Source: Pseudomonas hamedanensis
Lineage (GTDB): Bacteria > Pseudomonadota > Gammaproteobacteria > Pseudomonadales > Pseudomonadaceae
Reading direction: 5' to 3'
Length of the DNA stretch: 64,000 nucleotides
Assembly: GCF_014268595.2 (NCBI RefSeq)
Contig: NZ_CP077091.1
Location: forward strand, 1,386,501-1,450,500
Shown one piece after another: positions 8,831-17,678 of this stretch. The notes under the pieces are model-generated. The model was not told the DNA's origin. It did not search any database and saw nothing but the letters and a program-made list of their open reading frames with translations. The position numbers were made by a program, and so were the translations under genes. How positions within the stretch are numbered: the first letter of the stretch is position 1; each line of letters opens with the position of its first letter.

Positions 8831-9316
8831 ATGATCGATGCCACCCTCTACAAACAAGTCATGGGCTCGTTCCCGTCTGGCGTTACCGTCATTACCACCC
8901 TGGATGACGACGGCCAGATCGTCGGCCTGACCGCCAGCGCGTTCAGTTCGCTGTCGATGGATCCGGCCTTGGTGCTGTTCTGCCCCAACTACAGCTCTGA
9001 TTCCTACCCCGTTCTGATCAAGAACAAACGCTTTGCGATTCATCTGTTGTCCAGCGGCCAGCAAAGCGAAGCCTATGCCTTCGCCCGAAAAGGCAAGGAC
9101 AAGGCGCAGGGCATCGAATGGACCTTGAGCGAACGGGGCAACCCGATCCTCGCCAACGCGACGGCTATCATCGAATGTGAACTGTGGCGCGAATACGAAG
9201 GCGGCGACCACGCCATCATGGTCGGCGCCGTAAAGAACCTGATCGTCCCCGAGCAAGTCGCCGGACCGCTGGTGTACTGCCACGGCAAGATGGGCGCCCT
9301 GCCCGTTCCGGCCTGA
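8831..9316 (+). CDS. Flavin reductase family protein (small component of a two-component monooxygenase)
   Basis: FMN-binding reductase of the HpaC/RutF-like type, 161 aa. It would use NAD(P)H to make reduced flavin for a partner monooxygenase. Family features are SFPSGVTVITT near the start, the flavin-binding LTASAFSSLSMDPALVLFC segment, and GDHAIMVGAV with the conserved GDH motif near residue 125. I start at the ATG at 8831 because the domain begins there; an earlier in-frame start at 8753 would only add unrelated residues. The monooxygenase gene follows after a REP pair, supporting a functional pair. Confidence 0.88.
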   Translation: MIDATLYKQVMGSFPSGVTVITTLDDDGQIVGLTASAFSSLSMDPALVLFCPNYSSDSYPVLIKNKRFAIHLLSSGQQSEAYAFARKGKDKAQGIEWTLSERGNPILANATAIIECELWREYEGGDHAIMVGAVKNLIVPEQVAGPLVYCHGKMGALPVPA

Positions 9317-9338
9317 TCGTCAGATCCGCACAAATCAA

Positions 9339-9428
9339 CTGTAGGAGTGAGCCTGCTCGCGATAGCGATTTATCCGATGTCGATGTGTTTTCTGACACAC
9401 CGCCATCGCGAGCAGGCTCGCTCCTACA
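9339..9428. repeat. REP pair (inverted, REPIN-like)
   Basis: CTGTAGGAGTGAGCCTGCTC at the left and its near complement ending GGCTCGCTCCTACA at the right, separated by about 35 bp. Located between flavin reductase and monooxygenase genes, where it may balance expression of the two by stabilising the upstream message. Confidence 0.8.
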
Positions 9429-9468
9429 AGTTTTGTAGCCACAACAACAAAAGATCCGAGGAAGCGTC

Positions 9469-10512
9469 ATGAAATTTTCCCTGTTCATTCACATGGAACG
9501 CTGGGACGAAAGCGTCAGCCACCGCCAACTGTTCGAAGACCTCACCGAACTGACCCTGATGGCCGAGGCTGGCGGTTTCAGCACCGTGTGGATCGGCGAA
9601 CACCACGCCATGGAATACACCATTTCCCCAAGCCCGATGCCACTGCTGGCCTATCTCGCGGCGAAAACCACCACCATTCACCTCGGCGCCGGCACCATCA
9701 TCGCGCCGTTCTGGCACCCGCTGCGCGTCGCCGGTGAATGCGCCCTGCTCGACGTGATCAGCAACGGCCGCATGGAAGTCGGCCTCGCCCGTGGCGCCTA
9801 CCAAGTGGAATTCGACCGCATGGCCGGCGGCATGCCCGCCTCCAGCGGCGGCCAGGCCCTGCGCGAAATGGTCCCGGTGGTCCGCGCCCTGTGGCAAGGC
9901 GACTACGCCCACGACGGCGACATCTGGAAATTCCCCACCTCCACCAGCGTGCCAAAACCGATCCAGAAGCCCAACCCACCGATGTGGATCGCCGCCCGCG
10001 ACCCCGACTCGCACAACTTCGCCGTGGCCAACGGCTGCAACGTGATGGTCACGCCATTGATGAAAGGCGACGAAGAAGTCGTCGACCTGAAGAACAAATT
10101 CCAGACCGCGCTGGATAACAACCCGGATGTACCGCGCCCGCAATTGATGGTGCTGCGTCATACGCATGTGCACACCGCCGACGATCCGGATGGCTGGAAG
10201 GTCGGCGCCAAAGCCATTTCGCGTTTCTATCGCACGTTCGACGCGTGGTTTGGTAACAAGCAAACGCCGGTCAATGGCTTTCTTGCGCCGAGTCCTGAAG
10301 AGAAATTTGCCGGGCGTCCTGAGTTTGAGCTGGAGAGCCTGCACAAGACCGCGATGATTGGTACGCCGGAAGAGATCATTCCGCGGATCAAGTACTACCA
10401 GGAACTGGGCGTGGATGAGTTCAGTTTCTGGTGTGATAACAGCTTGCCGCATGAGGAGAAGAAGAAGTCGCTGGAGCTGTTTATCCAGCAGGTGGTGCCG
10501 GCGTTTCGATAA
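9469..10512 (+). CDS. LLM-class (bacterial luciferase-like) flavin-dependent monooxygenase
   Basis: Oxidoreductase of the luciferase-like monooxygenase family, 347 aa, a TIM barrel using reduced FMN supplied by a separate reductase. Seen are WIGEHHAMEY near residue 43, LGAGTIIAPFWHPLRVA near 68, NGRMEVGLARGAYQVEF near 101, and MWIAARDPDSHNFA in the middle. AGGAAG precedes the ATG. The flavin reductase directly upstream is the probable partner, and the divergent nucleobase-type permease hints at an N-heterocyclic substrate, by analogy with RutA/RutF/RutG of uracil breakdown. The protein is not itself recognisably RutA. A clear terminator follows. Confidence 0.88.
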   Translation: MKFSLFIHMERWDESVSHRQLFEDLTELTLMAEAGGFSTVWIGEHHAMEYTISPSPMPLLAYLAAKTTTIHLGAGTIIAPFWHPLRVAGECALLDVISNGRMEVGLARGAYQVEFDRMAGGMPASSGGQALREMVPVVRALWQGDYAHDGDIWKFPTSTSVPKPIQKPNPPMWIAARDPDSHNFAVANGCNVMVTPLMKGDEEVVDLKNKFQTALDNNPDVPRPQLMVLRHTHVHTADDPDGWKVGAKAISRFYRTFDAWFGNKQTPVNGFLAPSPEEKFAGRPEFELESLHKTAMIGTPEEIIPRIKYYQELGVDEFSFWCDNSLPHEEKKKSLELFIQQVVPAFR

Positions 10513-10541
10513 TAATCCGACGATCCTTGACCGCTGAAAAA

Positions 10542-10573
10542 GGGTGATTTCCGTTGGGAAATCGCCCTTTTTT
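10542..10573 (+). terminator. Rho-independent terminator after the monooxygenase gene
   Basis: Eleven-pair stem GGGTGATTTCC / GGAAATCGCCC (one G-U pair) around the loop GTTG, followed by six T residues. It lies 29 bp after the monooxygenase stop codon and separates that transcript from the esterase gene. Confidence 0.88.
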
Positions 10574-10734
10574 CGTTGTGCCGATAGCGGCCGGTACGAC
10601 AACAGGCGAATCGAGCGACAATTTTCTTCCGTTGAGCCAGCACTTGCGTACAAGTGCCCTGCGCGGTTTGCGCGGATAGTGGCCGTTGCCCATTCGGCAT
10701 TCATGCATCCCACCAGCGATCACAAGGAGTTTTC

Positions 10735-11553
10735 ATGAGCACCTTCAAAACCCAAGACGGCACCGAGATCTATTACAAGGACTGGGGCAGTGGCAAACCC
10801 GTGCTGTTCAGCCATGGCTGGCCGCTGGATGCCGACATGTGGGAATACCAGATGGAATATCTGAGCAGCCGCGGCTACCGCACCATCGCGTTCGACCGCC
10901 GTGGTTTCGGCCGCTCGGATCAGCCATGGACCGGTTACGATTACGACACCTTTGCCGACGACATCGCCGGGCTGATCAACCACCTGGACCTGCGCGACGT
11001 GACCCTGGTCGGCTTTTCCATGGGTGGCGGTGACGTCAGCCGCTACATCGCCCGCCATGGTAGCGAGCGTGTTGCCGGTCTGGTATTGCTGGGCGCGGTG
11101 ACGCCGGTATTCGGCAAGCAAGCCGATTTTGCCGAAGGCGTCGACAAGTCGGTGTTCGACGGGATCAAGGCCGGTCTGCTGAAAGATCGCGCGCAGTTTA
11201 TCGCTGACTTCAATACGCCGTTCTTCGGTATCAATCAGGGCCAGAAAGTCTCTGACGGCGTACTCACGCAAACCCTCAACATTGCGCTGCTGGCCTCGCT
11301 CAAGGGCACCGTCGATTGCGTCACTGCGTTCTCGGAAACCGACTTCCGTCCCGACATGGCCGTGATTGATGTACCGACGCTGGTGATTCACGGCGACGGC
11401 GACCAGATCGTGCCGTTCGAAACCACTGGCAAGCAGGCGGCCGCGCAAATCAAGGGCGCCGAGTTGAAGGTTTACGCGGGCGCGCCGCACGGGTTTGCCG
11501 TGACCCACGCGCAGGCGCTGAACGAAGATCTCTTGGCGTTTCTTAATCGATAA
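10735..11553 (+). CDS. Alpha/beta hydrolase: aryl esterase / cofactor-free perhydrolase
   Basis: Serine hydrolase of 272 aa, the same length as the well-known P. fluorescens aryl esterase, which also makes peracids and was once called a non-haem chloroperoxidase. The catalytic triad is visible: Ser95 in GFSMGG, Asp223 in HGDGDQIVPFE, His252 in GAPHGF; allowing for the removed Met these match the published positions of that enzyme. Strand-turn FSHGWP supplies the oxyanion hole. The start at 10735 is set by AAGGAG six bases upstream. It has its own terminator, so it is probably a single-gene unit; the physiological substrate is unknown. Confidence 0.92.
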   Translation: MSTFKTQDGTEIYYKDWGSGKPVLFSHGWPLDADMWEYQMEYLSSRGYRTIAFDRRGFGRSDQPWTGYDYDTFADDIAGLINHLDLRDVTLVGFSMGGGDVSRYIARHGSERVAGLVLLGAVTPVFGKQADFAEGVDKSVFDGIKAGLLKDRAQFIADFNTPFFGINQGQKVSDGVLTQTLNIALLASLKGTVDCVTAFSETDFRPDMAVIDVPTLVIHGDGDQIVPFETTGKQAAAQIKGAELKVYAGAPHGFAVTHAQALNEDLLAFLNR

Positions 11554-11588
11554 ATTGCGCACCAGCCGTCTTTAAATGCCGATGCACC

Positions 11589-11618
11589 AAGGCCCGCGCA
11601 ATGCGGGCCTTGTGTTTT
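11589..11618 (+). terminator. Rho-independent terminator after the esterase gene
   Basis: Stem AAGGCCCGC / GCGGGCCTT with a 5-base loop, followed by TGTGTTTT. It lies 36 bp after the esterase stop codon and 50 bp before the glutathione transferase start. Confidence 0.85.
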
Positions 11619-11667
11619 GCGCTATGGTATTTCTCTGCGTTCGAGACCACCAAGACAGGGAGACCCC

Positions 11668-12291
11668 ATGCTGCGAATACTCGGAAAAGCCTCGTCGATC
11701 AACGTGCGCAAAGTGCTGTGGACCTGTGCTGAGCTGGACATTCCATTTACGCGCGAAGACTGGGGTTCCGGCTTCAAATCACCCAACACCCCGGAATTTC
11801 TCGCGCTCAATCCCTGCGCCATGGTGCCGGTGATTCAGGACGGCGATTTCACTCTCTGGGAATCCAACACGATCATCCGTTATCTGGCGACGCGTTACGC
11901 GGGCGTCCATCTGTACCCACCTGAGCCGATCGCCCGGGCGCGGGTCGATCAGTGGATCGACTGGCAGGCTTCGGAGCTGAACCGATCGTGGTCGTATCCG
12001 TTGATGGCGCTGGTGCGCAAATCGCCGGATTACCAGGACCGCGACGCCCTCGCGCAGGGTTGCCGCGACTGGGCGCGGAACATGGAAATTCTCGACCGGC
12101 AGTTGGACAAGACCGGTGCTTACGTCAGTGGTGAGCAGTTTTCGCTGGCGGACATCCCCATCGGGCTGTCGGTGAATCGCTGGTTCGAAACGCCGCTCGA
12201 TCATGCGAATTTTGCTGCGGTGCGCGCCTACTATGATCGCTTGGATCAGCGCGACGGTTATCGTCTGTACGGGCGCAACGGCACGCCATGA
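11668..12291 (+). CDS. Glutathione S-transferase family protein
   Basis: Cytosolic glutathione transferase, 207 aa. The N-terminal thioredoxin-like domain has [10 protein letters not shown] near residue 9, NPCAMVPVI with the cis-proline at about residue 53, and the glutathione-gamma-glutamyl binding pair in [10 protein letters not shown] near 66-75. The C-terminal half is helical, with [14 protein letters not shown] holding the conserved N-capping Asp. ACAGGGAGA just upstream sets the start. The convergent HxlR regulator gene ends 1 bp downstream. Substrate unknown. Confidence 0.9.
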   Translation: MLRILGKASSINVRKVLWTCAELDIPFTREDWGSGFKSPNTPEFLALNPCAMVPVIQDGDFTLWESNTIIRYLATRYAGVHLYPPEPIARARVDQWIDWQASELNRSWSYPLMALVRKSPDYQDRDALAQGCRDWARNMEILDRQLDKTGAYVSGEQFSLADIPIGLSVNRWFETPLDHANFAAVRAYYDRLDQRDGYRLYGRNGTP

Positions 12292-12292
12292 C

Positions 12293-12796
12293 TCACTTGC
12301 TCCGGAAGGCTTCGTGCCGCGCACGTCGTTCGGCTGCGTAAGCCTCTTGTGGGTGGCTGCTCAAGTCCTCGCGGCGCAACGGTTCGCCGCAGTGCTCGCA
12401 CAGCGGCCCGAGGCCGGCCGCATGGTTACAGCGTTTGTGCGTGAGGACCACCGCCAGACCTTCCTCAGGCGCCTTGCACCAGGTTTCGCCCCATGCCCGC
12501 AAAGCCATGATCACCGGATAGAACGCCTGGCCCTTTGCCGTGAGGTGGTATTCGTAGCGCTTCGGTCGCTCGTTGTACAAACGACGCTCGACCAGTCCAT
12601 CGGCCTCCAGGGTTTTGAGACGGGTCGCGATCATTTGCGGCGTACCGCCGGTCTGCGCCTGAATCTCGTCATAACGATGGCTACCCATAAACAACTCGCG
12701 TAGCACCAGCACTGTCCAGCGATCGCCAACGACCTCCTCGGCCCGGGAAATCGGACATAAGGTCTTCGCAGAACTATCGTTTACAGCCATCAACAC
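12293..12796 (-). CDS. HxlR-family transcriptional regulator
   Basis: Winged-helix regulator, 167 aa. The conserved N-terminal CPISRAEEVVGDRWTVLVLR is typical of HxlR proteins; the Cys at residue 14 is the redox/electrophile-sensing position in several relatives. The wing KRYEYHLTAKGQAF is also present. After the 110-residue core comes a tail with KRCNHAAGLGPLCEHCGEPL, a cysteine cluster that might bind metal; this extension is known from some HxlR proteins. It is divergent from the cysteine hydrolase gene 94 bp away, which is its most likely target. Confidence 0.9.
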   Translation of the reverse strand: MLMAVNDSSAKTLCPISRAEEVVGDRWTVLVLRELFMGSHRYDEIQAQTGGTPQMIATRLKTLEADGLVERRLYNERPKRYEYHLTAKGQAFYPVIMALRAWGETWCKAPEEGLAVVLTHKRCNHAAGLGPLCEHCGEPLRREDLSSHPQEAYAAERRARHEAFRSK

Positions 12797-12889
12797 TTGC
12801 CTCTTCTGTAGTTGCTATGATTATCATATTAACAAGTTTGCAGGACAAGCCCTGCACAACGATTCCATTTCCTGACCGGAGTTAACGTG

Positions 12890-13525
12890 ATGTCGAAGCC
12901 CCTTTATCCGCTGGACAGAACCGCCTATCTGCTCGTCGACCCGTACAACGATTTCCTTTCCGAGGGCGGCAAGGTTTTCCCGATGATCCAACCGATGGCT
13001 GAGCAGAACGGCTTGCTCGACAACCTGCGCAAACTCGATCGCGCCGTGCGCAGCCTGAAAATTCCGGTAGTGATCGTACCCCATCACCGTTGGGAAAAAG
13101 GCGACTACGAAGGCTGGGATCATCCCACGCCCACTCAGTGCAAGATCATGCACATGCACCATTTCGCCCGGGGTGAATGGGGCGGCGACTGGCATCCGGA
13201 CTTTGCCCCGCAAGAGGGCGACATCGTGGTGCAGGAGCACTGGGGTTCCAGCGGGTTCGCCAACACTGATCTGGATTTTCGTTTGAAGCAGCAAGGCATC
13301 ACCCATGTGATCATCGTCGGTCTGCTCGCCAATACCTGCATCGAAGCCACCGCCCGCTACGCCTCGGAACTGGGCTACCACGTCACCCTGGTACGCGATG
13401 CGACGGCCGCCTTCAAGGCGGAAATGATGCACGCGGCCCATGAACTCAACGGACCGACCTTTGCGCATGCCATTGTCAGCACACAGGAGTTGATCGACAG
13501 CCTCAACCGGCAACCTGTCGCGTAG
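12890..13525 (+). CDS. Isochorismatase-like cysteine hydrolase with substituted lysine
   Basis: Amidohydrolase-type enzyme of 211 aa. The nucleophile Cys150 is in [14 protein letters not shown] with the cis-peptide stretch before it, and the general acid/base Asp17 is in LLVDPYNDF. The usual third catalytic residue, a lysine after the third strand, is not there: the stretch reads [11 protein letters not shown], with Glu in its place. This EHW form recurs in a subgroup of the family as I remember it, so it may be a distinct activity rather than loss. A GTG at 12887 is an alternative start; GGAG fits the ATG better. Divergent from an HxlR gene; the 3' end overlaps the convergent LysR gene by 23 bp. 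Confidence 0.85.
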   Translation: MSKPLYPLDRTAYLLVDPYNDFLSEGGKVFPMIQPMAEQNGLLDNLRKLDRAVRSLKIPVVIVPHHRWEKGDYEGWDHPTPTQCKIMHMHHFARGEWGGDWHPDFAPQEGDIVVQEHWGSSGFANTDLDFRLKQQGITHVIIVGLLANTCIEATARYASELGYHVTLVRDATAAFKAEMMHAAHELNGPTFAHAIVSTQELIDSLNRQPVA

Positions 13526-14426
13526 ATCCGTTTGCGGCAGACTCGGCTTCCGCACGCACCACGCCGCGCTCCTCGAGCAACCGTACAAACATGCTCAAAC
13601 TGCGCGACACCGTGCCCCGCCGCCACACCAGCCAGGTGGTCAAATAGCGGAAATCCGCGGCCAGCGGCCAGACGCTGACGGTCGCGCTGCCGGGCATGCT
13701 TTGCAGCATTTTGCGCGGCATCAGTGCCAGACCGGCACCGGCGCTGACGCAAGCGAGCATGCCGTGGTACGACTCCATTTCGAAGATCTTGCCCGGGACG
13801 GCGGCGTCAGTGCTGAACCATTTTTCGAAATGGTGACGGTAGGAACAGTTGGAACGAAAGGCATAGATATTCTCGCCGTTCACATCCGCCGCACGCTCGA
13901 CCGACGCGTGATTGAGCGGTGCGATGATGACCATTTCCTCTTCGAACGCCGGCACGCCTTCCAGCGCCGGATGCAGCACCGGGCCGTCGACAAACGCCGC
14001 GGCCAGACGCCCGGAGAGCACACCGTCGATCATCGTCCCCGAAGGCCCGGTGGACAGGTCCAGGTCGACCTTGGGATGCTGCTGGTTGTACGCAGCCAGC
14101 AATTCGGGAATGCGCACCGCCGCGGTACTTTCCAGCGACCCCAAGGGAAATGCACCTTGCGGCTCCTCACCCGCGACGGTGGCGCGGGCTTCCTGCACCA
14201 GATCGAGAATACGTCGCGCGTACTCAAGAAAACTCCACCCCGCCGGCGACAGACGCAAACGGCTTTTCTCGCGAATGAACAGATCGACGCCGAGGTCCTG
14301 TTCGAGCTGCTTGATCCGCGTGGTCAGGTTCGACGGCACGCGGTGAATCTGCGCGGCGGCGGCGCTGATGCTGCCGTGTTCGGCCACGGCTTTGAACATT
14401 TCCAGTTGCACGAGATCCACAGCCAT
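13503..14426 (-). CDS. LysR-family regulator, PtrR-like
   Basis: LysR-type regulator, 307 aa: winged helix-turn-helix in residues 1-60 ([20 protein letters not shown]) and an effector-binding domain after it. The earlier in-frame start at 14483 would add 19 residues that do not belong to the fold, so I take the ATG at 14426. It is divergent from a succinate-semialdehyde dehydrogenase gene 96 bp away. In E. coli the same arrangement is ptrR (yneJ) beside sad (yneI), where the regulator controls putrescine breakdown. Orthology is inferred from this arrangement and not proven. Confidence 0.85.
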   Translation of the reverse strand: MAVDLVQLEMFKAVAEHGSISAAAAQIHRVPSNLTTRIKQLEQDLGVDLFIREKSRLRLSPAGWSFLEYARRILDLVQEARATVAGEEPQGAFPLGSLESTAAVRIPELLAAYNQQHPKVDLDLSTGPSGTMIDGVLSGRLAAAFVDGPVLHPALEGVPAFEEEMVIIAPLNHASVERAADVNGENIYAFRSNCSYRHHFEKWFSTDAAVPGKIFEMESYHGMLACVSAGAGLALMPRKMLQSMPGSATVSVWPLAADFRYLTTWLVWRRGTVSRSLSMFVRLLEERGVVRAEAESAANGSTRQVAG

Positions 14427-14522
14427 TCTCCAATCGTGAAAGAAACGCTCTGTATTATTCAGTTTCCATAAAACAAACGCCACCCTACTCTAGGCCCATC
14501 CATCGAACAGCAGGACGACGCC

Positions 14523-15914
14523 ATGAGCCAGATTTCCAGCCAGACCCACGCTATTTCGATCAACCCCGCCACCGGCGAGCAGATCGGCCACTACGCTTTT
14601 GAATCCGCCGCCGACCTCGACGCGGCGCTGACTCGCGCGGCCTTCGGTTTCGGCAAATGGAAACGCCAGCCGCTGCAGGATCGCTCCCGCTTGTTGACCG
14701 CGCTGGCGGGTGCCCTGCGCGACGGCGCTGAAGCCATGGCAACGATGATCACTCAGGAAATGGGCAAGCCGATTGCTCAGGCCCGTGGCGAAGTCGAAAA
14801 ATGCGCCCGGCTCTGCGAGTGGTACGCCGAACACGGTCCGGCCATGCTTGATGCCGAAACCACTCAGGTCGAAGGCGGCAAGGCGCGCATCGAATACCGT
14901 CCGCTCGGGCCGATCCTCGCCGTGATGCCGTGGAACTTCCCGATCTGGCAAGTGCTGCGCGGCGCCGTCCCGACCCTGATCGCCGGCAACACCTACGTGC
15001 TCAAGCATGCGCCTAACGTCATGGGCAGCGCCTATCTGCTGCGCGATGCCTTCACCCGTGCCGGTTTCGCCGATGGTGTGTTTGAAGTGATCAACGTCAC
15101 CCCCGAAGGCGTATCCACAGCCATCGCCGACCCGCGCATCGCCGCCGTGACACTGACTGGCAGTGTCCGTGCCGGCATGGCTATCGGTGCGCAGGCCGGT
15201 GCAGCCTTGAAGAAGTGCGTGCTGGAACTGGGCGGCTCCGATCCGTTCATTGTGCTCAACGACGCCGATCTGGATGAGGCCGTGCAAGCGGCAGTGATCG
15301 GCCGCTATCAGAATTCCGGCCAGGTCTGCGCGGCCGCCAAACGTCTGATCATCGAACAGGGCGTGGTCGAGGAATTCACCCGCAAATTCGTTGAAGCGAC
15401 ACGTCAACTGAAGATGGGCGATCCACTGAACGCCGACACTTATATCGGGCCGATGGCACGATTCGATCTGCGTGACGAACTCGATCAGCAAGTGCGCGAC
15501 ACCCTTGAAGAAGGCGCGACGCTGCTGCTAGGTGGCGGCAAGGTTGAAGGAGCGGGTAACTACTACGAGCCGACCGTGCTGGCCAACGTCACCGACCGCA
15601 TGACCTCGTTCAAACAGGAACTGTTCGGGCCGGTCGCCTCGATCATCACCGCCCGCGATTGCGCGCATGCCGTGGCGCTGGCGAACGACAGCGAATTCGG
15701 CCTGACCGCCACGATCTACACCGCCAACGTGCCATTGGCCCAGCAACTCACCAGCGAACTGGAAACCGGCGGCGTGTTCATCAACGGCTACTCCGCCAGC
15801 GATCCACGGGTGACCTTCGGCGGTGTGAAGAAAAGCGGTTTCGGCCGCGAACTGTCGCACTTCGGCGTGCGTGAATTCTGCAATGCGCAAACCGTGTGGC
15901 TGGATCGCAAATAA
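14523..15914 (+). CDS. sad: NAD-dependent succinate-semialdehyde dehydrogenase, Sad/YneI type
   Basis: Aldehyde dehydrogenase, 463 aa, the length of E. coli Sad rather than the longer GabD. It would oxidise succinate semialdehyde, the last intermediate of putrescine and 4-aminobutyrate breakdown, to succinate. The oxyanion Asn138 (WNFP), general base Glu235 (LELGGSDPF) and nucleophile Cys269 (NSGQVCAAAK) are all present. The C-terminal NGYSASDPRVTFGGVKKSG is typical of the group. The divergent PtrR-like gene supports the assignment. A tandem REP array follows. Confidence 0.88.
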   Translation: MSQISSQTHAISINPATGEQIGHYAFESAADLDAALTRAAFGFGKWKRQPLQDRSRLLTALAGALRDGAEAMATMITQEMGKPIAQARGEVEKCARLCEWYAEHGPAMLDAETTQVEGGKARIEYRPLGPILAVMPWNFPIWQVLRGAVPTLIAGNTYVLKHAPNVMGSAYLLRDAFTRAGFADGVFEVINVTPEGVSTAIADPRIAAVTLTGSVRAGMAIGAQAGAALKKCVLELGGSDPFIVLNDADLDEAVQAAVIGRYQNSGQVCAAAKRLIIEQGVVEEFTRKFVEATRQLKMGDPLNADTYIGPMARFDLRDELDQQVRDTLEEGATLLLGGGKVEGAGNYYEPTVLANVTDRMTSFKQELFGPVASIITARDCAHAVALANDSEFGLTATIYTANVPLAQQLTSELETGGVFINGYSASDPRVTFGGVKKSGFGRELSHFGVREFCNAQTVWLDRK

Positions 15915-15932
15915 TCCAGGCAGTGTGAAACC

Positions 15933-16288
15933 TGTGGAAGCGCGCCTGCTCGCGAAAGCGGTGTGTCAGCTACAGACAAATCAACTGACCCGACGCCTTC
16001 ATGAGCAAGCTCACTCCCACAGGGAATGCCGGCGCGTGCGATTCGGCGGCACAACACCTGTCCATTGTGGGAGCGAGCCTGCTCGCGAAAGCGGTGTGTC
16101 AGCTACAGACAAATCAGTTGACCCGACGCCTTCGTGAGCAAGCTCACTCCCACAGGGGATGCCGGCGCATTCGATTCGGGGGCACAACACCTGTCCACTG
16201 TGGGAGCGAGCCTGCTCGCGAAAGCGGTGTGTCAGCTACAGACAAATCAGTTGACCCGACGCCTTCGTGAGCAGGCTCACTCCCACAA
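15933..16288. repeat. Tandem array of a 133-bp REP-pair unit (about 2.7 copies)
   Basis: Units begin at 15933, 16066 and 16199, exactly 133 bp apart. Each starts with TGTGGGAGCGAGCCTGCTCG (a degenerate TGTGGAAGCG form in the first), has the spacer GTGTGTCAGCTACAGAC, then an inverted REP ending TCACTCCCACA, and a 47-bp linker ending CACAACACCTGTCCA. The last copy stops after its second REP. Copies two and three are almost identical, pointing to recent duplication. Short open frames here are by-products of the repeat. The array fills the gap between sad and the convergent DUF1624 gene. Confidence 0.92.
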
Positions 16289-16299
16289 GTCCCCGCAAT

Positions 16300-17475
16300 T
16301 TACAGATATTTCAGCCAGCTGATGTCCCGGCGCCGCGATTTCAGTGCCGAGAACCAGCGCACCGCCGGGAACAGCACTACGGCCAGAACTACTGCCGCCA
16401 GCCACACCGCCGCCACCGTCGAAAAGCCGAAATAGCTGCCCTGATTCAGCCCGAACAACGCCACGGCAATCAGGTACAAGACTTTCAGCACATACAGATG
16501 CAACAGGTAAAAGAACATCGGCGCCGAACCAAAAACGGTCAGCCAACGGATCCAGCGGCGATCCTGAACACGCTCGAAAGCCAGTAGCAGCAACAGCCCG
16601 AGGCTGACGGTCAGCGCTAGAAACAGCAGCGACGGCGGGTATTTGGTGATGTTGAAAAAACTCATCAGGGTCTGTACCAGCGAATCGCTGACGGTCCAGG
16701 GTTTTTCGCCGTAGCCATTGAGCAAGCGCAGCCCCACAAACCCCAGCAGTCCACCCACGCCGGCAACCAGCAAACGTTGCTGGCGCACAGCCGCGTCCAT
16801 TCCCCGGGCAAACCACGGCCCCAGCGCATAGCCCAGACCGATCACGCCAATCCACGGCAACAGCGGATAGGAGGTGCGCAGCCGAAGGGTTTCGCTGATC
16901 TCGATCCAGCCACGGTCATGCAGAATTGCCCAAGGCACGTGCATGGCTGATTCGACCGGGAAATGCACTGCGTCGAGCAGGTTGTGCCCGGCGATGATCG
17001 CCACGCTCAAAGCGAGCAGTACGGCGCGCGGCAACCAGACCAGCAGCGCCAAAGCGATCATGCTCAGGCCGATGGCCCAAATCACTTGCAGGTAGATCAC
17101 GCTCGGTGGCAACTGAAACGTCCAGGCGAAATTGACCAGAGTGAATTCCAACACCACCAGGAACAATCCGCGCTTGAACAGAAACGCGCTGACATCGGTT
17201 CTGCCGGCGTATTTTTCTCCATACAACCACGCAGACAACCCGGTCAGAAGTACAAACACCGGCGCACACAAATGCGCGAGCGTGCGGCTGAAAAACAACG
17301 CTGGCTCGGTGCTGGCGATGTCCATCGGATCGCTGACCTGACGGTGCAGCAAAAAGGTTTCGCGGACGTGATCAAGCAGCATGAACAGGATGACCAAGCC
17401 TCTGAGGGCATCGATGGATAACAGCCGGCCAGTCGTCAACGGGGCAGAACGGGGGAGCGCAATCGTCATGGGCAT
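16300..17475 (-). CDS. DUF1624 / HGSNAT-like multi-pass membrane protein
   Basis: Inner-membrane protein, about 391 aa with around ten hydrophobic segments. The N-terminal SIDALRGLVILFMLLDHVRE is the landmark of the DUF1624 family, related to heparan-alpha-glucosaminide acetyltransferase and to YeiB-like proteins; the buried Asp and His in LLDHVR are conserved in acyl-transferring relatives. It may move acyl groups onto a cell-surface sugar, but the substrate is unknown. The start is uncertain: ATG codons at 17475 and 17469 and a TTG at 17511 are all in frame and none has a strong ribosome site. No operon partner is visible. Confidence 0.8.
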   Translation of the reverse strand: MPMTIALPRSAPLTTGRLLSIDALRGLVILFMLLDHVRETFLLHRQVSDPMDIASTEPALFFSRTLAHLCAPVFVLLTGLSAWLYGEKYAGRTDVSAFLFKRGLFLVVLEFTLVNFAWTFQLPPSVIYLQVIWAIGLSMIALALLVWLPRAVLLALSVAIIAGHNLLDAVHFPVESAMHVPWAILHDRGWIEISETLRLRTSYPLLPWIGVIGLGYALGPWFARGMDAAVRQQRLLVAGVGGLLGFVGLRLLNGYGEKPWTVSDSLVQTLMSFFNITKYPPSLLFLALTVSLGLLLLLAFERVQDRRWIRWLTVFGSAPMFFYLLHLYVLKVLYLIAVALFGLNQGSYFGFSTVAAVWLAAVVLAVVLFPAVRWFSALKSRRRDISWLKYL

Positions 17476-17678
17476 TTCGCAATCGAAGGGAAAAGCCAGG
17501 CTTCCAAACAAAGGCCCGGCAAAAAATTTGCGTTACCTTATAACAATACAAGCGCTGAATCGAGAGTAATTCTCAGAAAAATGCTCGACCCGGCGGCGTT
17601 TCCGAGTTGCCCAATAGCGTCAGGCTTCTATAGTGATCAAGTCCCCCTGCCCTTGTGGCCAGCAGTCGAGCGTTGTCC

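Noticed and set aside
13503..13525. 23-bp convergent overlap of the cysteine hydrolase and LysR genes as a sign of frameshift
   Set aside because: Both proteins have complete C-termini; short convergent overlaps are common in this compact genome.
15933..16322. Tandem repeats considered as a CRISPR array, and short near-identical frames considered as genes
   Set aside because: The unit is 133 bp with REP palindromes and the linkers are repeated too, not unique spacers; the short frames only follow the repeat.
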